From contig JAOUFX010000040.1 of the NCBI GenBank assembly GCA_029857975.1, positions 1 through 10,928 on the forward strand: a DNA stretch of 10,928 nucleotides, given 5' to 3'. This DNA is from Deltaproteobacteria bacterium. Its GTDB lineage: Bacteria; Desulfobacterota; SM23-61. The notes under the pieces are model-generated. The model worked only from the letters and a program-made list of their open reading frames with translations, had not been told where the DNA came from and did no database searches. Both the position numbers and the translations under genes were made by a program. This document shows positions 6,522 to 10,928 of the stretch, piece by piece. Position 1 is the first letter of the stretch; each line of letters opens with the position of its first letter.

Positions 6522-7163
6522 TCATTCCCTTGGGATAATCCCAACCTGCGGACATAGCATGGCTACGGGGCAAGCGTTGCATTTGGGTTTGCGGGCGATG
6601 CAAATTTTCCGCCCATGGAAGACAAGCTGATGACAAGCCATAGTCCAGCCATTTTGAGGGATTACGGCCATCAACTCGAATTCGATTTTATCTGGATCAT
6701 TCGATTGAGCCCAGCCCAGACGGTGGGTAACTCGCTTCACGTGGGTGTCTACGGCAACAGCCTGTTGCCCGTAGGCGGTGCCCAGGATGATATTGGCCGT
6801 TTTCCGGCCTACTCCGGGAAGAGCCGTAAGCTCCTCCAGCCTCCGGGGAACCTGCCCTTTAAACTTTTGGATGATCATCTGGCAGCAGCGGATTATATTT
6901 TTGGCCTTATTATGGTAAAAACCTGCAGGACGGATTTCTTCTTCAAGGGTTTTAAGGTCAGCCCGGGCGAAATCTGCGGCGCTACGATATTTTCTAAAAA
7001 GATCCTTGGTGACCAAATTCACCCTTTCATCCGTACATTGAGCGGCTAAAATGGTGGCCATGAGCAATTGCAAAGGATTCTGGAAATTGAGGGTAACTCG
7101 GGCATCCGGATACTCTTTTTTCAAGATGTCCAGGACTTTTAACGCTGTTGGTTTCGGCTTCAA
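6522..7163 (-). CDS. nth: endonuclease III (DNA glycosylase/AP lyase), TTG start
   Basis: A 213-residue base-excision repair enzyme that removes oxidised pyrimidines and cuts abasic sites. The helix-hairpin-helix L-P-G-V-G-R-K-T-A (115-123) contains the catalytic Lys121, and V-D139-T-H-V-K-R-V holds the catalytic Asp. The [4Fe-4S] loop is complete at the C-terminus: C188-x6-C195-x2-C198-x5-C204. Length is normal for bacterial Nth. The start codon is TTG (7161-7163), with AAAGGGG about 6 bases upstream; the next in-frame Met is residue 35, inside the conserved core, so TTG is required. It follows the flavin reductase gene by 15 bp and precedes the hydrolase by 9 bp. A TTG start may hold its expression low relative to its neighbours (inference). 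Confidence 0.96.
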   Translation of the reverse strand: MKPKPTALKVLDILKKEYPDARVTLNFQNPLQLLMATILAAQCTDERVNLVTKDLFRKYRSAADFARADLKTLEEEIRPAGFYHNKAKNIIRCCQMIIQKFKGQVPRRLEELTALPGVGRKTANIILGTAYGQQAVAVDTHVKRVTHRLGWAQSNDPDKIEFELMAVIPQNGWTMACHQLVFHGRKICIARKPKCNACPVAMLCPQVGIIPRE

Positions 7164-7178
7164 ATTTGGCCCCTTTCT

Positions 7179-7652
7179 TTACCTCTGCCCGATGTAGGTT
7201 TTTCTGTATGCCGCTGTGGTCAAGGGTTCCCCTTCTCCCTTAGATAAGGCCGACTGTACTTTCCCGATGAAAAGGATATGGTCACCGGTCGGAAAGGATG
7301 ACTGAACTCTACAAACCCATGAAGCCAGGGCGTCTTTTAAATAGGGAACTCCTTCCTTTTTATTCTCGGTAAAAAACTTTTCGATCATGGGCTGAGCAAT
7401 TGGGTTTTTGAATAAGGGGATAAATTTTTTTTGTCCCCGCTTAAATAAACTAAGGGAAAAAAAGCCGCTTTCTTGGATAACTGGTATTGCCGGCCGATTT
7501 TGGCGGAGGGCAACCAGCAGCAACGGGGGGGAGTAGGAGATCTGGCAAACCCAAGAAACGATCATGGCCCTCGTCTGTTCATATCTTTCTGTTGCCAAGA
7601 CGTAAATGCCGTAGGGAATACGGCGGAATGCGTCGGCGGTTTGGGAATCCAT
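7179..7652 (-). CDS. flavin reductase-like domain protein (FMN-binding split barrel)
   Basis: A 157-residue single-domain protein of the flavin reductase / FMN-binding split-barrel family. Family features are Y-G-I-Y-V-L-A-T (14-21), A-M-I-V-S-W-V-C-Q-I-S-Y-S-P-P-L-L-L-V-A-L (29-49, the FMN phosphate/isoalloxazine strand and the S/T-x-x-P-P turn), S-G-F-F-S-L-S-L (62-69) and G-D-H-I-L-F-I-G-K-V (123-132). The C-terminal Y-R-K-T-Y-I-G-Q-R is also typical. Members pass electrons from NAD(P)H or from rubredoxin-type partners to flavin or oxygen; in anaerobes a related domain is found in oxygen-reduction chains. The actual partner here cannot be read from the sequence. ATG is preceded by GAGGAG with a 6-7 base gap. 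It is the first gene of the unit with endonuclease III and the hydrolase, divergent from cysK. No signal peptide or membrane segment is visible. Confidence 0.85.
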   Translation of the reverse strand: MDSQTADAFRRIPYGIYVLATERYEQTRAMIVSWVCQISYSPPLLLVALRQNRPAIPVIQESGFFSLSLFKRGQKKFIPLFKNPIAQPMIEKFFTENKKEGVPYLKDALASWVCRVQSSFPTGDHILFIGKVQSALSKGEGEPLTTAAYRKTYIGQR

Positions 7653-7679
7653 GCCAAGCTCCTCGGAAAATATTTATTA

Positions 7680-7709
7680 TTGTTAAAGGAAAGGGAAACG
7701 GAAAGTCAA
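7680..7709 (-). promoter_or_regulatory. weak candidate promoter for the flavin reductase-nth-hydrolase unit
   Basis: On the minus strand, TTGACT (7704-7709) is followed after 18 bases by TAACAA (7680-7685). The -35 is good, the -10 poor. The spacer is a C/T-rich tract. The 209-bp divergent region between this unit and cysK (7653-7861) must hold a promoter for the minus-strand unit; this is the best match I see, but not a strong one. Confidence 0.25.
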
Positions 7710-7798
7710 GCTTTTTCTCTTCTTCAAAATCATATAAAAAGAGTAAAATATAAGAAAAAGAGAATAGATTTTTCCGAATTTATATAGGGTTATTTATT

Positions 7799-7828
7799 TT
7801 GACAAAACCTTACTAAATTTAGTAAAAT
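7799..7828 (+). promoter_or_regulatory. promoter of the cysK-larE-thiW unit
   Basis: Perfect TTGACA (7799-7804), 18-base spacer and TAAAAT (7823-7828, five of six matches). Transcription would begin near 7835, leaving a leader of about 27 bases with GGAGGG 4 bases before the cysK ATG. No room remains for a riboswitch or T-box. Confidence 0.65.
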
Positions 7829-7833
7829 TTTAC
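7810..7833. promoter_or_regulatory. overlapping perfect palindromes over the cysK promoter (operator candidate)
   Basis: TTACTAAATTTAGTAA (7810-7825) is a perfect 16-bp palindrome inside the promoter spacer and -10. GTAAAATTTTAC (7822-7833) is a second perfect palindrome that shares its GTAA with the first and covers the -10. The pattern TTAC-8-GTAA-4-TTAC gives three half-sites. The position suggests repression of the sulfur genes. The binding protein is not encoded in the window; an Rrf2-type (CymR-like) sulfur regulator is a guess. AT-rich palindromes can arise by chance, so confidence is moderate. Confidence 0.5.
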
Positions 7834-7861
7834 ACGGTTAAGAAGCCGGCCGGAGGGTAAA

Positions 7862-8788
7862 ATGCATAAAGCGAAAAGCGCGTTAGATTTGATTGGCTCG
7901 ACTCCGATCCTGCAGCTCGGACGGTTGCCGCAAAAACAGGATGCTACCATCTGGGCCAAATTGGAATGCTTCAATCCCGGAGGCTCGGTAAAAGACCGCA
8001 TTTGCCTGGGTATGATTGAAGCCGCAGAGAAGGAAGGGAAAATTCGTCAAGGGGCCACGATCGTCGAGCCGACCAGTGGAAACACGGGGATTGGCTTGGC
8101 CATGGTATGCGCGGTCAAAGGATACCGACTGATTCTCACCATGCCGGAGACGATGAGCATTGAACGCCGGTCTCTATTGGCGGCTTATGGCGCCCAATTA
8201 GAATTAACCCCCGGAAACGAAGGAATGCGGGGAGCCATCCGGCGAGCTGAAGAAATTGTCCAAAAAAACGAAGGCTTTTTTATGCCTCAACAGTTCAAAA
8301 ATCCGGCAAACCCCCTTACCCATCGTGAAACCACGGCTAAGGAAATACTTTCCCAACTCCAAGGGAAAATCGATGCCTTTGTCGCCGGAGTGGGTACAGG
8401 GGGCACAATCACCGGTGTGGGGGAAGTCCTGAAGAAAGAGGTGCGGGGAGTGAAGATCGTGGCCGTGGAACCGGCCCGCTCTCCAGTTCTTTCCGGAGGA
8501 AGTCCGGGACCCCACAAAATCCAAGGGATCGGTGCAGGATTTGTTCCTGACGTATTGAACATTGGCATAATTGATCAAATCATCACCATCCAAGATGAAG
8601 AAGCCGCCGAAATGGCCCGGCGTATAGCTCGAGAAGAAGGAATTCTGGTAGGCATTTCTTCCGGGGCGGCGGCTTGCGGTGCCCTTCAAGTGGCCAGGGA
8701 ATTGGGAAAGGGAAAGACAGTGGTGGTCATCCTTCCCGATACAGGAGAGAGATACTTAAGCACGGGTTTATTTGGAGATTTTAAATAA
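7862..8788 (+). CDS. cysK: cysteine synthase (O-acetylserine sulfhydrylase)
   Basis: A 308-residue PLP-dependent enzyme that makes L-cysteine from O-acetyl-L-serine and sulfide. The PLP lysine is Lys44 in G-G-S-V-K-D-R. The substrate-binding loop is T71-S-G-N-T-G76, the phosphate cup is G178-T-G-G-T182, and the pyridine-nitrogen serine lies in G-I-S266-S-G-A-A. The motif [10 protein letters not shown] (142-151) is typical of the CysK/CysM group. Length is standard for CysK; a cystathionine beta-synthase-like role is less likely because no extra regulatory domain is present. ATG is preceded by GGAGGG. It is the first gene of the plus-strand unit, 18 bp before larE, under a strong promoter overlapped by palindromes. 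CysK and CysM cannot be told apart with full certainty by eye. Confidence 0.94.
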   Translation: MHKAKSALDLIGSTPILQLGRLPQKQDATIWAKLECFNPGGSVKDRICLGMIEAAEKEGKIRQGATIVEPTSGNTGIGLAMVCAVKGYRLILTMPETMSIERRSLLAAYGAQLELTPGNEGMRGAIRRAEEIVQKNEGFFMPQQFKNPANPLTHRETTAKEILSQLQGKIDAFVAGVGTGGTITGVGEVLKKEVRGVKIVAVEPARSPVLSGGSPGPHKIQGIGAGFVPDVLNIGIIDQIITIQDEEAAEMARRIAREEGILVGISSGAAACGALQVARELGKGKTVVVILPDTGERYLSTGLFGDFK

Positions 8789-8806
8789 AGAAGGGAAGAA
8801 AAGGAG

Positions 8807-9694
8807 ATGGGGAAATCAGAAAAGGCTGGGGGAAGTGTTCCCAGAAAGACCCACAGGAATAAGGCAATCCCCCTGCAAAAAAAATTAGATGAGGTTAGAA
8901 AGATCCTGCGGGAGATGGGCTCGGTTCTGGTGGCTTATTCTGGGGGAGTGGATAGTACGCTTCTTTTGCGCCTTTCCCGCGAAGCATTGGGAGATCGAAC
9001 CATAGCCTTATTGGCTTCTTCCCCAACGTACCCCGAATCCGAAATCGCCCAGGCCAAAAAGATCGCCGAGGAAATGGGCGTCCGTTGGATAGAAGTTTTT
9101 TCCAATGAACTATCGATGCCTGACTTTACTGTCAATACTACCCGGCGCTGCTATTACTGTAAAAAAGAACTTTTTCGTCTTTGCCGCGAGAAAGCGGACA
9201 CTTTGGAACTGGCGCAGGTTGTGGATGGCTCCAATTTAGACGATCGCGCAGACTTTCGTCCGGGGATGGAAGCGGCTCGGGAGTTTGGGGTGCGCAGCCC
9301 CTTGATGGAAGCAGGTCTTACCAAAACCGATGTGCGGGAATTGAGTCGGTCGATGGGCCTCCCCACGTGGGACAAACCATCCATGGCTTGTCTTTCTTCC
9401 CGGTTTCCCTATGGAACCGAGATTACGGGACAACGTCTGGAACAGATAGGCAAGGGAGAAGAACAGTTGCGGAGTCTGGGGTTTCGGCAACTGCGGGTTC
9501 GCTACCATGGCGAACTCGCTCGGGTGGAGGTAGAACCGCAAGAAATCGATCGCTTGCTGGATAAAAAGCTCCGCGCCGAGGTTGTCCGGTTTTTAAAGGA
9601 GGTTGGTTTCACTTACGTGACCTTAGATTTGCAAGGATATCGAACCGGGGCGATGAACGAAAGTTTGAGAGATGGAGACATCAGAAGGGCATAG
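8807..9694 (+). CDS. larE: LarE-family ATP-dependent sulfur transferase, three-cysteine type
   Basis: A 295-residue PP-loop protein. The ATP-pyrophosphatase motif is S45-G-G-V-D-S50. LarE adenylates a carboxylated pyridinium mononucleotide and inserts sulfur on the way to the nickel-pincer nucleotide cofactor of lactate racemase-type enzymes. One class gives up its own Cys sulfur. Another, as I recall, has three Cys that hold a [4Fe-4S] cluster able to carry an extra sulfide. Here R-R-C115-Y-Y-C118 plus Cys195 in K-P-S-M-A-C-L-S-S-R fit the second class. Other family marks are D-G-S-N-L-D-D and F-P-Y-G-T. An AGGAG abuts the ATG, too close to serve; AAGGGAAG (8791-8798) is better placed. The first 20 residues are a basic extension before the usual start of the family. 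No larA, larB or larC is in the window, so the target could be a different molecule. Confidence 0.9.
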   Translation: MGKSEKAGGSVPRKTHRNKAIPLQKKLDEVRKILREMGSVLVAYSGGVDSTLLLRLSREALGDRTIALLASSPTYPESEIAQAKKIAEEMGVRWIEVFSNELSMPDFTVNTTRRCYYCKKELFRLCREKADTLELAQVVDGSNLDDRADFRPGMEAAREFGVRSPLMEAGLTKTDVRELSRSMGLPTWDKPSMACLSSRFPYGTEITGQRLEQIGKGEEQLRSLGFRQLRVRYHGELARVEVEPQEIDRLLDKKLRAEVVRFLKEVGFTYVTLDLQGYRTGAMNESLRDGDIRRA

Positions 9695-9700
9695 GGCAGA

Positions 9701-10207
9701 ATGAGAAAAGTTACCGATATGAAAAGGCTGGTACTTACCGCCCTTTTTGCCGCTCTGGCTGTCCTTCTCTCTGGAATTCATTTTCCCGTTGGGCCTACCA
9801 AGGTGTTCCCTTTTCAACATATGGTAAATGCCTTGGCGGGAATAATGATTGGACCTTGGTATGGAGCTCTTGCTGCCCTCATCGCCGGAATTATTCGCAA
9901 TGCCATGGGGACAGGAACCATCTTCGCCTTTCCCGGTGGAATTCCGGGGGTGATCCTGGTCGGTTTAACCTACCGTTGGGTGCGCAAAGATTGGGCGGCT
10001 TTGATGGAACCGCTGGGAACGGGGGGAATCGGCGTTTTGGTGATTGTCTTAATCCTTGGCCCGTTGATGGGAAAGTCGTTTGCTTTCGTTTTCTTTTTCA
10101 CTGCCTTCATGGCTTCCAGCATTCCAGGTTCCATCATTGGCTATTTTCTCGTGAAAACTTTAAGAAAGGCCAAGGTGATTGAGCTGCCAAGAATATCTGA
10201 ACCGTAA
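9701..10207 (+). CDS. thiW: ThiW, thiamin-precursor (thiazole) ECF transporter S component
   Basis: A 168-residue integral membrane protein with about five hydrophobic segments (roughly 8-27, 41-65, 72-90, 107-123, 126-152). The ThiW signature is very clear: P29-V-G-P-T-K-V-F-P-F-Q-H, then I-R-N-A-M-G-T-G-T (65-73) and F-P-G-G-I-P-G (77-83). ThiW is the substrate-binding S subunit of an energy-coupling-factor transporter, predicted to bring in hydroxyethylthiazole for thiamin salvage. It needs shared EcfA/EcfA'/EcfT subunits, which are not in the window. No TPP riboswitch is seen: it lies 6 bp after larE, inside the operon. ATG at 9701 has an A/G-rich AGGGC upstream; a second Met at 9719 is an alternative start. 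The 3' end overlaps the next gene by 29 bp, pointing to translational coupling. Confidence 0.92.
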   Translation: MRKVTDMKRLVLTALFAALAVLLSGIHFPVGPTKVFPFQHMVNALAGIMIGPWYGALAALIAGIIRNAMGTGTIFAFPGGIPGVILVGLTYRWVRKDWAALMEPLGTGGIGVLVIVLILGPLMGKSFAFVFFFTAFMASSIPGSIIGYFLVKTLRKAKVIELPRISEP

Positions 10208-10745
10208 AACCCTTATCGTAGGGGATATCCAAACCGGAAAAACAAGTCGGACGTTGAAGATCTTACGGGACCTGTTGGATTGTGGGACCGATCCCGTTGC
10301 CGTCCTCGATTTAGCTCCGGAAAAAATTCAGGGAATCGGGGGAAAGATTCCTATCTCTATCCAGGAAAAGGAACAGGTCTTATATTTATCTCCCCGGATC
10401 ATTCCCCCCAGACTTTTTGGCAAGAGCAAAGAAGAAATCCAGACCTTAGCCCGGGAAAATTACCAGAGGATTGAAAACGCCCTGCAAGTCCTGAGAGAAA
10501 AAGTCCTGAATTGTTTGATCATCAACGACGTTTCCCTTTACCTGCATGGAGGGAGCGCCGAGCAACTGCTTTCTTTCGTCGGGAGGATTTCTACCTTGCT
10601 CATGAATGGTTACTACGGCAGCTACTTCGGGGATTGCTTTCTCAGCCGGCGGGAACGGGCCCAGATGGAAATTCTCATGAGCCACTGTCATCAGGTCATT
10701 TTCCTCCCCTCTCTTCCGACTTCCCCTACATCCCAGATTCCTTAA
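10179..10745 (+). CDS. P-loop NTPase of unrecognised family, TTG start, overlapping thiW
   Basis: A 188-residue soluble protein I do not recognise by family. Walker A is plain: G15-D-I-Q-T-G-K21-T22 right after the first strand (T-L-I-V). A Walker B-like strand L-N-C-L-I-I-N-D117 follows at 110-117. The middle has a proline-rich P-R-I-I-P-P-R-L-F-G-K (72-82) and a helical stretch (85-108). Late motifs are N-G-Y-Y-G (143-147), L-S-R-R-E-R (156-161), which could supply an arginine finger, and C-H-Q-V-I-F-L (170-176). No ABC signature, so it is not the missing ECF ATPase. The start codon is TTG (10179-10181) inside thiW, with GAAAGG 9 bases upstream; no ATG precedes the Walker A motif in this frame. 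The overlap with thiW means coupled expression and perhaps a linked role, such as a nucleotide-dependent step in thiamin salvage (speculative). Confidence 0.78.
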   Translation: MSCQEYLNRKTLIVGDIQTGKTSRTLKILRDLLDCGTDPVAVLDLAPEKIQGIGGKIPISIQEKEQVLYLSPRIIPPRLFGKSKEEIQTLARENYQRIENALQVLREKVLNCLIINDVSLYLHGGSAEQLLSFVGRISTLLMNGYYGSYFGDCFLSRRERAQMEILMSHCHQVIFLPSLPTSPTSQIP

Positions 10746-10791
10746 CCATTAATATTGCACAACACTACTGTCCGGTTAATTTTTTAGAAAT

Positions 10792-10820
10792 TTGAAATAT
10801 ATTAATAAAAACCTTGTATT
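10792..10820 (+). promoter_or_regulatory. candidate promoter for the gene at the right edge
   Basis: TTGAAA (10792-10797), 17-base spacer, TGTATT (10815-10820, four of six matches), in the AT-rich 160-bp gap between the P-loop gene and the next start. The gap (10746-10905) shows no ORF and no convincing terminator hairpin. Confidence 0.35.
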
Positions 10821-10905
10821 TTGGCAAAAATGTCTTTTTTTGACTTCATTTTAAGTCCTATTTTCTGCCATTCTTTTTCCACGGAAACGGGGAAAGGAGT
10901 GGCCG

Positions 10906-10928
10906 ATGTATTTAGGGCGAATTGTTTT
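10906..10928 (+). CDS. start of an unidentified gene (cut by window edge)
   Basis: ATG at 10906 follows GGAAAGGAG (10891-10899) by 6 bases, and seven full codons (M-Y-L-G-R-I-V) stay open to the edge. The ribosome binding site and the long AT-rich upstream region make a real start likely. Seven residues are not enough to name the product. Confidence 0.5.

Noticed and set aside
7829..7861. Looked for a TPP riboswitch, T-box or SAM leader ahead of the cysK-thiW unit.
   Set aside because: The leader is only about 27 bases, and no conserved aptamer core appears there or in the larE-thiW gap.
10821..10860. Short inverted repeats (GACTT...AAGTC; AAAATG...CATTTT) with T-runs after the P-loop gene.
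   Set aside because: Stems of 5-6 AT-rich pairs are too weak to call an intrinsic terminator.
10906..10928. M-Y-L-G-R-I-V resembles the start of microcompartment vertex (EutN/CcmL) proteins.
   Set aside because: Those usually have Gly after the Val, but the next codon begins TT (Phe or Leu). Seven residues cannot support a family call.

Overview
The window looks like chromosomal DNA from an anaerobic bacterium. The pointers are a CoA-independent-type 2-oxoacid:ferredoxin oxidoreductase, a LarE sulfur transferase with an iron-sulfur-type cysteine set, strong AGGAGG ribosome binding sites, and a hairpin-rich inserted element whose ends resemble (from memory only) small repeats of Desulfobacterota (former Deltaproteobacteria). 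A Desulfobacterota host is my best guess; an anaerobic Firmicute is possible. No tRNA, rRNA, CRISPR array or transposase gene is visible.

Minus strand, 5648 down to 1: a two-ring CDC48/p97-type AAA+ ATPase is followed 20 bp later by a GntR/FadR-type (FCD) regulator, then a 216-bp MITE-like element, then four genes in the order gamma, ferredoxin-like delta, alpha, beta of a 2-oxoacid:ferredoxin oxidoreductase (beta runs off the left edge). A routine annotation would say pyruvate:ferredoxin oxidoreductase. However, the alpha subunit has Arg at position 31 where pyruvate enzymes have a Thr (FPIRP rather than YPITP), plus Arg109 and Asp112, and the gamma subunit lacks the usual GxGGQG motif. These match what I recall of Moorella oxalate oxidoreductase, so the best reading is an oxalate (or similar small 2-oxoacid) oxidoreductase, here with gamma and delta as separate genes. 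The GntR regulator would be the natural sensor. A TGGTATAA/TTATACCA palindrome covers the -10 of the likely promoter ahead of the CDC48 gene, and the right end of the MITE-like element holds a second possible promoter pointing at the oxidoreductase genes.

Minus strand, 7652 down to 5883: a compact three-gene unit of flavin reductase-like protein, endonuclease III (TTG start) and a glyoxalase II-like metallo-beta-lactamase hydrolase, ended by a probable intrinsic terminator at 5783-5823.

Plus strand, 7799 to 10745: a good sigma70-type promoter overlapped by two perfect palindromes drives cysteine synthase, LarE, the thiazole-precursor transporter subunit ThiW, and a P-loop NTPase of unrecognised family that starts with TTG inside the end of thiW. 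The theme is sulfur: cysteine production, sulfur transfer from protein cysteine or an iron-sulfur cluster, and uptake of a sulfur-containing thiamin precursor. After a 160-bp AT-rich stretch, the first codons of another plus-strand gene run off the right edge.
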